A DNA stretch of 14,977 nt from Holosporaceae bacterium (GTDB lineage Bacteria; Pseudomonadota; Alphaproteobacteria; UBA3830): assembly GCA_031276835.1 (NCBI GenBank), contig JAISMI010000028.1, forward strand, positions 1 to 14,977, in the 5' to 3' direction. The notes under the pieces were generated by a model, which saw nothing but the letters and a program-made list of their open reading frames with translations, had not been told where the DNA came from and did not search any database. Both the position numbers and the translations under genes were made by a program. Shown one piece after another: positions 8,785 to 14,977 of the stretch (position 1 is the first letter of the stretch; every line of letters begins with the position of its first letter).

Positions 8785-9084
8785 CTACGACAATTTCATA
8801 AGAATACGAGTTATCACATTTTCGATAAAAGTCAGCAGCAAAATAAGTACGACGGGAGAAATATCCAACCCAATGGAGGTTGGTATTATCTTTCTAATCG
8901 GACGCAGCATAACTTCAGAAATTTTCGAAAACGAACTCACCAAAGCGTACACCAATTGATTTTTCGTGTTAAGCATGTTGGCCGCCATGAGCCAACTTAT
9001 TATAACGTCCGATACGACAACGACCATTGCTAAACTGATTATGGCCTTGAACAATACCAATAATGGAACCAAAAGAATATCCAT
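8785..9084 (-). CDS. YggT-family integral membrane protein
   Basis: This 99-residue membrane protein has a hydrophobic N-terminal half (LLVPLLVLFKAIISLAM and the following VVVVSDVIISWLM) and a C-terminal membrane segment (VVLILLLTFIENVITRIL). Between them is the family hallmark RPIRKIIP followed by LDISPVV. YggT proteins have no settled biochemical role. They have been linked to osmotic tolerance and cell-surface or division clusters. ATG 9084 is chosen because GGAG at 9092-9095 lies at a good distance. A TTG at 9102 would overlap xseB without a ribosome site. The xseB stop and this start are separated by one base (TGATATG), which implies translational coupling. Confidence 0.9.
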   Translation of the reverse strand: MDILLVPLLVLFKAIISLAMVVVVSDVIISWLMAANMLNTKNQLVYALVSSFSKISEVMLRPIRKIIPTSIGLDISPVVLILLLTFIENVITRILMKLS

Positions 9085-9085
9085 A

Positions 9086-9325
9086 TCACAACTCCGTTTC
9101 AATTACATTTATCGTTCCATCTTTATCAGAAGATATTTGATTAATTCTTAATTGTACCGATCCTAATATATTATCGCAGCGTTTTTTTAGCATTACGCCG
9201 CGTTCATATAGATTTACCGACTCCTGAAGAGAAGATTTCCCCTCTTCGAGTACTTTCACGATATTCTCAAGTTCTTGTAGCGCCTGCTCAAACTCCATTT
9301 GAGCAATATCTTCATGCGGAGTCAT
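9086..9325 (-). CDS. xseB: Exodeoxyribonuclease VII small subunit
   Basis: XseB is the small helical subunit that binds XseA to form exonuclease VII, which degrades single-stranded DNA. The 79-residue protein has the family's helical hairpin: FEQALQELENIVKVLEEGK, then SLQESVNLYERGVMLKKRCDNIL, matching the usual pattern of an L-x-x-I-V-x-x-L-E-x-G helix followed by an S-L-x-x-S/A-x-x-x-Y-x-x-G helix. ATG 9325 has AAGGAAAG upstream at about 9335-9342. It heads the minus-strand cluster and is divergent from the nucleotidyltransferase gene across 56 bases. xseA is not in the window. Confidence 0.93.
   Translation of the reverse strand: MTPHEDIAQMEFEQALQELENIVKVLEEGKSSLQESVNLYERGVMLKKRCDNILGSVQLRINQISSDKDGTINVIETEL
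9092..9095 (-). promoter_or_regulatory. Ribosome binding site deciding the yggT start
   Basis: GGAG on the minus strand lies 7 bases before ATG 9084 and inside the last codons of xseB. It supports the shorter, 99-residue YggT and coupling to xseB. Confidence 0.6.
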
Positions 9326-9381
9326 ATGCTATTCTTTCCTTAGGTACTCCGTAGAATACATAAATTTTAGGCTGCAAAACA

Positions 9382-10599
9382 ATGGGCTGTTCGAAAAATA
9401 ATTTTCCAATCGACGACGACGCGTTTTTTATTCTTGATCTAATTGAAAAATGCGGCCATAGGGCGCGCGTCGTCGGCGGAGCCGTAAGAAATTTTCTTTT
9501 GAAAAGAGAAAGCTCGGACCTGGATTTAGCAACCTCGGCGACTCCGTCGGAAATTATCGATCTCTGCGGGCAATCCGGATTGAGGGTTAAACCAATCGGC
9601 GTTCCATATGGATCCCTCCGAATAATTTACAATCGCAGATCATACGAAATAACCTCGCTGCGAAAGGATATAAAAACTTTCGGACGACACGCGGAAATAA
9701 AATTTTCAAAATCCTTTCGAACCGATTCCAACCGACGCGATTTCACCGTTAACGCCCTCTACATGGATAAGCGGGGAACAATTTATGACTACCACTCGGG
9801 AATTGAAGATATTCGCTCCGGAAATATTAGATTTATCGGTGACGCCAAAAAAAGAATCGCCGAGGATTATTTGAGAATTCTCCGATATTTTAGATTTGTG
9901 GCCGCCTATGGCAACTACAAATGCAATCCACAATATCTAGAAATAATTTCAGATCTGAAAAGCGACGTCAAAATTCTTTCCGGCGAAAGAATTATCGGCG
10001 AACTCCTGAAAATTTTCGCAATTCCTCGCTCAAACGAGATTATTCCCCCGATGCGGGAGGTTTTGGACGAATTATTTTCATTGAAATTCAATTCTCTGGA
10101 TATAGCCGCTAAACTCGGCGTATTCGAGTCGTTATCCGCCGTGGAAAAATTATCCATGTTGCTGAAATTCTCTCAAAATAAGAATCTAACGAACGACTAC
10201 AATTTTCCCAAAACCATTCGAGAGACGCTTTCGCTAAAAGCCGAGCCTTCTAAACGAATATTCGAAAAATTGAAACGCATCAAAAAAAAATATCGAATTT
10301 TCTACGCAAAATTTTTAGCGATAAACGCATATTTGAACGAAGCCTATTCCATGGCGGACGCCCAAAATTTTCTAAGGGAATTGTTGAATTTCTGCGGATC
10401 TAAATTTGCCGATTTCCAATTGAAATCGAACGATCTGAAGGAACTCGACTTAACCAAAGACGAATTCAAACGGGTCATGATGGCGACGCGAGAATTTTGG
10501 CTAAAAAATCGCGTATCCCCAGACGAATGTAAAAATTTCGCCTTAGAATATATCCAAGCGCGCTATGCAGAAGGCGCATTTCCGTCGGATAAAAAGTAA
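9382..10599 (+). CDS. CCA tRNA nucleotidyltransferase / poly(A) polymerase family protein
   Basis: This class II nucleotidyltransferase most likely adds or repairs the 3' CCA of tRNA. The head domain has VGGAVRN (31-37, asparagine where the family usually has aspartate) and the catalytic DLD at 46-48 followed by LATSATP. EITSLRKD is at 89-96 and RRDFTVNAL at 118-126. The neck has IGDAKKRIAEDYLRILRYFRF at 151-171. The length of 405 aa suits an alphaproteobacterial CCA-adding enzyme, often annotated as PcnB or Cca. Telling a CCA-adding enzyme from a poly(A) polymerase by sequence alone is unreliable. ATG 9382 has a poor ribosome site (TAGG about 11 bases away). A run of nine A at 10282-10290 lies in frame (IKKKY). 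Confidence 0.92.
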   Translation: MGCSKNNFPIDDDAFFILDLIEKCGHRARVVGGAVRNFLLKRESSDLDLATSATPSEIIDLCGQSGLRVKPIGVPYGSLRIIYNRRSYEITSLRKDIKTFGRHAEIKFSKSFRTDSNRRDFTVNALYMDKRGTIYDYHSGIEDIRSGNIRFIGDAKKRIAEDYLRILRYFRFVAAYGNYKCNPQYLEIISDLKSDVKILSGERIIGELLKIFAIPRSNEIIPPMREVLDELFSLKFNSLDIAAKLGVFESLSAVEKLSMLLKFSQNKNLTNDYNFPKTIRETLSLKAEPSKRIFEKLKRIKKKYRIFYAKFLAINAYLNEAYSMADAQNFLRELLNFCGSKFADFQLKSNDLKELDLTKDEFKRVMMATREFWLKNRVSPDECKNFALEYIQARYAEGAFPSDKK

Positions 10600-10619
10600 A
10601 AAACAATCGCTTTCTATCT

Positions 10620-10632
10620 ACAATTGCATTGT
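10620..10632. promoter_or_regulatory. Small dyad overlapping the ahpC -35 region
   Basis: ACAAT-TGC-ATTGT is a perfect 5-3-5 inverted repeat centred on the proposed -35 box of the peroxiredoxin promoter. An operator role is possible given its position, but the repeat is short and AT-rich. Confidence 0.25.
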
Positions 10633-10653
10633 TAACTAATTTCATAATATAAT
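10624..10653 (+). promoter_or_regulatory. Sigma-70-type promoter of ahpC
   Basis: A perfect TATAAT at 10648-10653 is preceded, after 18 bases, by TTGCAT (10624-10629), a 3/6 match to the -35 consensus. The expected transcript would start near 10660 and carry a 25-base leader ending in the strong ribosome site GGAGGT at 10674-10679. Confidence 0.6.
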
Positions 10654-10685
10654 GAGCGCTGATTTATTTATTTGGAGGTAAAAAA

Positions 10686-11252
10686 GTGTTAACAGTTGGA
10701 GATAAATTCCCTAATTTTAATCTGGTTGCAAGTTCGGATCTACCGTTTGAGCAGCTTAATATGGACAATGCGTTTAAGGTAATCACGGAATCCACATACG
10801 CTGGAAAATGGAAATTAGTTTTTTTCTATCCTAAGGATTTTACATTCGTATGTCCGACGGAAATCGTCGCCTTTGCGAATTTATTTGATGAATTTAAGAA
10901 GAGAAATACGCAAATTTTAGGTTGCAGCATCGACAGCGAATTTGTTCATTGGGCTTGGAGAAAGTACAAACCCGAGCTTAATAAATTGCCGTTTCCGCTA
11001 ATGTCGGACGTTAAAAGAGAATTGTCGTCCGAGTTGGGCATTTTATGTAAAAATTCAGGAGTTGCGCAGAGGGCGTTATTTATCGTTGATCCGGAAAACA
11101 TCATAAAATTTGTCATGGTCACCGATTCAAGCGTCGGAAGAAATCCGGAAGAAGCCCTTCGGGTACTGGACGCCCTTCAGACTGGAGAACTCTGCCAGTG
11201 TGGATGGATCAAAGGTCAAAAGACTATCGACGTAAAAAACGCCGACATATAA
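10686..11252 (+). CDS. ahpC: AhpC-type peroxiredoxin (alkyl hydroperoxide reductase subunit C)
   Basis: This thiol peroxidase reduces hydrogen peroxide and organic peroxides. The peroxidatic cysteine is C56 in FTFVCPTE. C170 and C172 in GELCQCGW match the C-terminal C174/C176 pair of Mycobacterium tuberculosis AhpC. Segments such as FFYPKDFTF, CSIDSEF, LPFPLMSD, VGRN and LRVLDALQTGELC also follow that sub-family rather than enteric AhpC. M. tuberculosis AhpC is recycled by AhpD. No ahpD or ahpF lies in this window, so the reductant is unknown. The length of 188 aa is normal. The start is GTG 10686 with GGAGGT at 10674-10679, the strongest ribosome site seen here, which suggests high expression. 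The gene is flanked by its own promoter and terminator. Confidence 0.95.
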   Translation: MLTVGDKFPNFNLVASSDLPFEQLNMDNAFKVITESTYAGKWKLVFFYPKDFTFVCPTEIVAFANLFDEFKKRNTQILGCSIDSEFVHWAWRKYKPELNKLPFPLMSDVKRELSSELGILCKNSGVAQRALFIVDPENIIKFVMVTDSSVGRNPEEALRVLDALQTGELCQCGWIKGQKTIDVKNADI

Positions 11253-11259
11253 TATCCGC

Positions 11260-11313
11260 CGCGGACAGATCAGAGGTCAAAAGGTCGTAAATGTAAAAAA
11301 CGTCGATATATAA
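11260..11313 (+). pseudogene. Remnant copy of the ahpC 3' end (18 codons)
   Basis: These bases align without gaps to the last 18 codons of ahpC (11199-11252), including the TAA stop, with a period of 61 bases. The copy would read RGQIRGQKVVNVKNVDI against CGWIKGQKTIDVKNADI in the intact gene: 10 of 17 residues match and several differences are conservative (K/R, I/V, T/V, A/V, D/N). Both copies are followed by TAT after the stop. The pattern suggests the stub of a second, once translated ahpC paralogue whose body was deleted. A direct local duplication that drifted is the alternative. Confidence 0.6.
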
Positions 11314-11332
11314 TATTTCCTTTTCTGTTATG

Positions 11333-11353
11333 TTCCCTACGTTTAGTAGGGGA
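11333..11353. other. Hairpin between the ahpC remnant and the terminator
   Basis: TTCCCTAC and GTAGGGGA can form an 8-bp stem (one G-T pair) around a GTTTA loop. No T-run follows, so it is not an intrinsic terminator. It would lie in the 3' untranslated region of the ahpC mRNA. Confidence 0.4.
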
Positions 11354-11403
11354 GAGATCTAAAGTAGATATTTTTGCGATACAACCAACAATTCGCTAAA
11401 GCC

Positions 11404-11432
11404 CGCGCCGGAGAACAGACCGGCGCGTTTTT
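11404..11432 (+). terminator. Rho-independent terminator of the ahpC transcript
   Basis: CGCGCCGG at 11404-11411 pairs perfectly with CCGGCGCG at 11420-11427 around an 8-base loop, followed by TTTTT (11428-11432). It ends the plus-strand ahpC unit just before the convergent patatin stop codon. It has no useful T-run on the minus strand. Confidence 0.9.
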
Positions 11433-11441
11433 CAAAAACTA

Positions 11442-12722
11442 TCAATTGGCCGCCTTTGCGATTTGGCTGCGATCTACTTTATTGTATTTCCTTAAAATAG
11501 GCATTAGTCCGCCCAAAACTGCCCCTATGGAACCGGAGTCGGCTTCCGTACTTTCCGCCGCAACCGAACCGGCGGCATGATTAGCGCTTTCGATTAGATA
11601 TTTTAGATTGCCTTCGCTAATATCGTCCATTTCGGCGTGTTCAACGGACAAATTGAGCTGCAATCTGGCATAGTATACTTTTTTCTTGTATATTCCGCTC
11701 ATTTCTTTAACGGCATGCCTTACGTTAATGGACGCGCTATTCATAAGAACGTCCGTTATATGCGGCGCCCATCCGAGTAAACCGCTGGGATCGCAAGGAT
11801 TGAAGCTGTATCCGGTCCCCAGAGAAAGTATAAAATAACTGTCGGCCCTAGGATAAAGCTCAACGGCTTCTATCAGCGAGCAAAGCGTCGGATCGTTGGC
11901 GTAAACGCCGCCATCTATCATTTTTCTTTCAACGGGCGGTACGTTTCCGTTCTTTTCATCGATTGTTTTCAATCTAAATGGAGGGAAAAATGTGGGGGCC
12001 GCCGTCGTGCAGCACAAAACGTCCCTCATGTGAAAATCGATGGGAGTTTTTTGGAAACGCGAATTATTTTCCGTCATATGCGTTTTGAAAAAAAAGTCTC
12101 CGCTCTCATATTGGGGATAGGAAAGATTGTAGGACGTCAGGAGCAGATCGTTTATTGATTCGGAGAGTCTCATGTCTCCAAATTTATCCATCAACACTCT
12201 AGATATGCCTTTATGACTGTATTTCGAACTAAAAAGTCTGACGATCGGATTAAATATAACCCCGCCGCGCTTATCAAAAATAGTCGCCGCATGTTCCAAA
12301 TATAAGTCCACCAAATCTGTGGCCGCGTACATTGGAGTTGTACCGCCGATTCTTTCCGGCGCCGACAATCCACCCACAATAATTCCGCCGGTGGACGTTC
12401 CTGACATAAGATGAAACATACTGGACGTCGATTTGGCGGTGTATTTTTCAATTTCAGCAAGAAATTGCGCGGGAACTATTCCTCTTATTCCGCCGCCGTC
12501 GCAGGTCAGCAATCGGGCGACTTTATTATCGGCCATATCCCTACTTAGAGTCTCGAAACTCAATTGCAAGTCTTCAGCGGTTTGTCTATTGTAAAACGCC
12601 TGATCGGCGTTCATTTCAAAAAACATTTTTCCGGAATCGGAATTTCCAACGGGAACGTCCATAGCAACCGAAACCGCAGAAAAAATAAACACCCCTAAAA
12701 TTAAATATATTTTTTTACTCAT
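11442..12722 (-). CDS. Secreted patatin-like phospholipase
   Basis: This is a patatin-fold acyl hydrolase with a Ser-Asp dyad, expected to cut acyl chains from phospholipids. Residues 1-20 form a Sec-type signal peptide (KK, then a hydrophobic YLILGVFIFSAVSVA). The oxyanion-hole motif DGGGIRG is at 75-81, the nucleophile elbow GTSTG at 108-112 (S110), and the catalytic aspartate D270 in DGGVYAND. AAPTFFPPF is at 241-249, and these motifs follow the plant-patatin pattern. The length is 426 aa. Upstream GGGAGAGG precedes ATG 12722. Export suggests action in the periplasm or outside the cell. In intracellular bacteria such as Rickettsia, patatins serve in membrane escape or host lipid attack, so an effector role is a reasonable inference here, not shown. 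It stands alone between convergent ahpC and the MFS gene. Confidence 0.92.
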   Translation of the reverse strand: MSKKIYLILGVFIFSAVSVAMDVPVGNSDSGKMFFEMNADQAFYNRQTAEDLQLSFETLSRDMADNKVARLLTCDGGGIRGIVPAQFLAEIEKYTAKSTSSMFHLMSGTSTGGIIVGGLSAPERIGGTTPMYAATDLVDLYLEHAATIFDKRGGVIFNPIVRLFSSKYSHKGISRVLMDKFGDMRLSESINDLLLTSYNLSYPQYESGDFFFKTHMTENNSRFQKTPIDFHMRDVLCCTTAAPTFFPPFRLKTIDEKNGNVPPVERKMIDGGVYANDPTLCSLIEAVELYPRADSYFILSLGTGYSFNPCDPSGLLGWAPHITDVLMNSASINVRHAVKEMSGIYKKKVYYARLQLNLSVEHAEMDDISEGNLKYLIESANHAAGSVAAESTEADSGSIGAVLGGLMPILRKYNKVDRSQIAKAAN

Positions 12723-12793
12723 GCGCCTCTCCCATAAAAATTATTTAATTATTAATCAAAAAATATAATAAAAAGTTAATTTTTACTTAATTG

Positions 12794-12833
12794 AAAGAAA
12801 AATTTCGTCAACCGAGGAGGAAGCGACGACGAA
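12794..12833 (-). terminator. Possible weak terminator after the MFS transporter gene
   Basis: On the minus strand TTCGTC (12828-12833) pairs with GACGAA (12804-12809) across a loop of 18 bases. It is followed by ATTTTTCTTT. The stem is only 6 bp and the loop is long, so the call is tentative. The 154-base gap it sits in (12723-12876) must also hold the patatin promoter: TTGACG reads on the minus strand at 12806-12811, but I see no convincing -10 box at the right distance. Confidence 0.3.
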
Positions 12834-12876
12834 TCAACGATTTTGATTTTTTTGTATTTTTTGACGGTTCAAAAGA

Positions 12877-14127
12877 TCATATTTCATTGCGTTCCATCGC
12901 CATGGTTTCCTTTGTAAAAATCGACAGTATGTAGGCCGCCGCCAGGCAAATTGGCAGAGTCAGAATCGCCTTTTGATAGCTGGAAATTTCGTAGATACGC
13001 AGTCCGTTATTTAGCATTTTTCCAGTCCAGAAAACGTCCAGCAGAATGCCGAACGCCGGCTGCAACACCGATCCGGCAAGCATAACCAATCCGTTTGCAA
13101 AAGCAATGGCGGTTCCGGCATTTTCGTAGGACTCGTTGTTTTTGGCGCAGGTAAAAATCAGAACTTCCGCCGCCGTCAAAACGCCCATCAAAAATACAAT
13201 GGCAAAGGACAAGTATATATTTTGGACATATATCAGAGGAATAAACAGCAACGCCACCAATACTATGGAAAATCTTATGGTTTTCATGTATCCGCCCAAT
13301 TTTTTCGCGATAATGGCCACGGGAATACTGCCAAGCGCAAATCCGATAAAAAGCGTCGAAGCGGCCAAAGAAGCTATTTCATTGTCGATATTATACTTGG
13401 TCATGAAAAAAGGAACGGCCCACAATTCCGAAAACACAGAAATTGGAAGATACATGAATCCTCCCGTCAATCCGGCCAGAATAATTTGCTTGTTTGCTAT
13501 TACCTTGCGGAATATGGACGAAAAAGATTTCTGAAGGTCGGCGTTTTCGGGAATTTTTATAATTTTTGGGATAAATATGAACGCCATTACCGAAATAATT
13601 AGTCCCGCGACGGCCAAAAGGAACACCGTTTCCCGCCATCCTATGGAATTTACGGCCTTCGCCACTGGAAATCCTCCGCAGAGGGCGCCGAAAGTCCCCA
13701 TCATATTGGTTATGCCGGCGAATATGGCGAAATGCCTAACCGGAAACACCATGGACGCAATTTGCAAGCAGGATATGAAGGCGCAAGCCGCTCCAGCGCC
13801 GATCATACAGCGTCCGAATTGGCCGACGACCACGTTATCCGTCAGAGCGAAAAAAATCGATCCGGAAGTGGATAGAAGAACGGACGAACCAATGAGGTTT
13901 CTGGGACCTAATTTATCCAGAATCAATCCGCAGGGAATCTGCAGGGCCGTATAGGAGTAGTAAAAAAACGAAATCATGACGCCGAGCATGCCGGCGGTTA
14001 TATTGTAATGGTACATGAGATCATTGGTCATTACGCCAGGCGAAACCCTCAAAATCACTTCATATAGATAAAATATATTGGCAATTCCCCAGGTAATCCA
14101 AGGATTATAACTTTTTCTGTTACTCAT
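12877..14127 (-). CDS. Major facilitator superfamily transporter
   Basis: This inner-membrane carrier has about 12 hydrophobic segments. The N-terminal half shows the MFS loop 2-3 signature as GLILDKLGPRNLI, after the segment YSYTALQIPCG. The opening pattern (YLYEVILRVSPGVMTNDLM, then ITAGMLGVMISFFYYSYTALQ) is typical of a carrier group frequent in Legionella, Coxiella and Holosporales-type bacteria, as I recall. The substrate is unknown and I see no diagnostic residues for one. ATG 14127 (416 aa) is preferred over the in-frame ATG 14163 because GGGAG lies 6 bases before it, and the protein then begins MSNRKSYNPWITWG. The C-terminus ends with a short charged tail. It follows the TadE-like gene by 65 bases on the same strand. 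Confidence 0.93.
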   Translation of the reverse strand: MSNRKSYNPWITWGIANIFYLYEVILRVSPGVMTNDLMYHYNITAGMLGVMISFFYYSYTALQIPCGLILDKLGPRNLIGSSVLLSTSGSIFFALTDNVVVGQFGRCMIGAGAACAFISCLQIASMVFPVRHFAIFAGITNMMGTFGALCGGFPVAKAVNSIGWRETVFLLAVAGLIISVMAFIFIPKIIKIPENADLQKSFSSIFRKVIANKQIILAGLTGGFMYLPISVFSELWAVPFFMTKYNIDNEIASLAASTLFIGFALGSIPVAIIAKKLGGYMKTIRFSIVLVALLFIPLIYVQNIYLSFAIVFLMGVLTAAEVLIFTCAKNNESYENAGTAIAFANGLVMLAGSVLQPAFGILLDVFWTGKMLNNGLRIYEISSYQKAILTLPICLAAAYILSIFTKETMAMERNEI

Positions 14128-14133
14128 CACATT

Positions 14134-14138
14134 CTCCC
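14134..14138 (-). promoter_or_regulatory. Ribosome binding site deciding the MFS transporter start
   Basis: GGGAG on the minus strand lies 6 bases before ATG 14127. The upstream in-frame ATG 14163 has no such site. Confidence 0.6.
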
Positions 14139-14192
14139 GATACAAGGTTGATAAATAAAGCATAAAGGGAAAAATTGCAATATATTTAACCG

Positions 14193-14882
14193 CTAGGTTG
14201 GCTGAGTTTCGTCGAATAATCCAGGTTTTGGAGTAAAAATTACCACCTGATTGAAATAACCGCAGGTACCTCCTCTAGGCTTTATATTCATTATCCAAAA
14301 GCCGAATCTCTCTCTTGCCGAAGTGCTACCTGGACGCCCGTCCGTAAATCCGTAATTAAGATCAACATAAGAGAGGCATTCCACAATTATTTTAGTTTCT
14401 CCGTTTTTGATGGTTAAATCCTTGCAGATGGAAGAGGGAGCGACGTTCTGCTGACATTTTACCATACTGCTCCAATGGGAGCCGGTAAAGCTGCCGCAAT
14501 ATATATCAGACGGCCCAGCGCCAGTATAGTTGTAGGAGCACATTCGTTTATTCCACAAAACGCTGGCATTACCGTTTACTCCTTTTACGCAGTGGACGAA
14601 ACAGTCCAAGAAATGTCCGTAAATAAACTTTTGGAGGGAAGTGGGATACGTCGTTTTCCCGGGGTAGATGGTCAAAAATGCGCTGGTGGCAACGTTTTTT
14701 AAATCGGCCACTGTAATTTTTTTATTCTCTCGATTTTGACTGACCTCCTGCAGCATACTCGCCATGCAGTAGGCGCAAAAACTCATTCTAGAGTTAATTT
14801 GCTTGAGTCTTGGAAGATCGTGCATATAATAAAGAAGCGCAATTAATACCGGCATGGCAAAGGCAAATTCCACTAAAATCAC
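14193..14882 (-). CDS. TadE-like pseudopilin (start uncertain, true 5' end lies upstream)
   Basis: The coordinates give the part downstream of the first ordinary in-frame start (GTG 14882), but the gene very probably begins further upstream. Reading back, the frame stays open through RTLKKTRIG to a run of 11 G and on to the window edge. RIG-VILVE is a prepilin cleavage site: basic residues, glycine at -1, glutamate at +5, then a hydrophobic helix (FAFAMPVLIALLYY). This is the TadE/TadG pattern of minor pseudopilins. Starting at GTG 14882 would remove that leader, and GTG 14882 has no ribosome site. ATG 14929 would give a normal 16-residue leader only if the G-run held 9 or 12 bases. The mature part has 10 cysteines, unusual for TadE, which suggests disulfides outside the membrane. 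No other tad gene is visible. Confidence 0.7.
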   Translation of the reverse strand: MILVEFAFAMPVLIALLYYMHDLPRLKQINSRMSFCAYCMASMLQEVSQNRENKKITVADLKNVATSAFLTIYPGKTTYPTSLQKFIYGHFLDCFVHCVKGVNGNASVLWNKRMCSYNYTGAGPSDIYCGSFTGSHWSSMVKCQQNVAPSSICKDLTIKNGETKIIVECLSYVDLNYGFTDGRPGSTSARERFGFWIMNIKPRGGTCGYFNQVVIFTPKPGLFDETQPT

Positions 14883-14909
14883 TCCAATACGAGTCTTCTT
14901 TAGAGTCCG

Positions 14910-14920
14910 CCCCCCCCCCC
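14910..14920 (-). repeat. Poly-G tract (G11 on the minus strand)
   Basis: Eleven consecutive C on the plus strand are by far the longest G/C homopolymer in the window. On the minus strand they lie between ATG 14929 and the prepilin leader. Their length sets which upstream frame continues into the TadE-like protein. Confidence 0.95.
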
Positions 14921-14977
14921 GTGTTGCATTATTGTCACAATTTTTGTCAACGCCGATTTGAACGGCCTGAAACCGAA

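Noticed and set aside
11442..12722. Patatin as a CBASS (CapV-type) antiviral effector.
   Set aside because: No nucleotide cyclase or other defence gene is adjacent, and the protein has an export signal, whereas CapV acts in the cytoplasm.
14931..14941. ATTGT-C-ACAAT dyad upstream of the poly-G tract, considered as an operator.
   Set aside because: It is only 5+5 bases and AT-rich, and no convincing promoter is placed around it: the nearby TTGACA (14945-14950, minus) lacks a -10 box at 16-18 bases.

Overview
The window reads as ordinary chromosome of an alphaproteobacterium with a moderately AT-rich genome, probably a host-associated lineage of the Holosporales or Rickettsiales type. That placement is inference from gene content and protein style, because no rRNA or other marker is present. 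It rests on an FlbD-like flagellar regulator, the cpoB-tilS-ftsH order typical of Alphaproteobacteria, an alpha-type MutL C-terminus, an MFS carrier of the kind common in intracellular bacteria, and a secreted patatin. Coding density is high and no gap exceeds 190 bases. No tRNA, rRNA, insertion sequence, CRISPR array or phage gene was seen.

Layout. Bases 1-484 (minus) hold the N-terminal third of an FlbD-like sigma-54 activator that runs off the left edge. Divergent from it on the plus strand are mutL (580-2388) and a small EAL-domain protein (2432-3139). Next is a seven-gene minus-strand cluster from 9325 down to 3207: xseB, yggT, folD, cpoB, tilS, ftsH and an rluD-type pseudouridine synthase. 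Its gaps range from a 4-base overlap to about 50 bases, so it is probably one operon or two. On the plus strand follow a CCA-adding enzyme or poly(A) polymerase (9382-10599) and an AhpC-type peroxiredoxin (10686-11252) with its own promoter, strong ribosome binding site and terminator. The right part is minus strand again: a signal-peptide-bearing patatin-like phospholipase (11442-12722), an MFS transporter (12877-14127) and a TadE-like pseudopilin (14193 to about 14882 or beyond).

How the genes relate. The 3-9 kb block is housekeeping: ribosomal RNA modification, membrane proteolysis, tRNA-Ile lysidine synthesis, envelope constriction, one-carbon metabolism and DNA repair. The edges carry surface and lifestyle functions: flagellar control and c-di-GMP turnover on the left, and a secreted lipase, a metabolite carrier and a type IV/Tad-like pseudopilin on the right.

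Most unusual points. (1) An 11-G homopolymer lies in the 5' region of the TadE-like gene. Its length decides which upstream frame is joined to the prepilin signal, so it is a candidate phase-variation switch or a homopolymer length error. (2) A diverged second copy of the last 18 codons of ahpC lies directly behind the gene. Its changes are largely synonymous or conservative, suggesting the stub of a deleted tandem paralogue. (3) The patatin has an intact catalytic dyad and an export signal.
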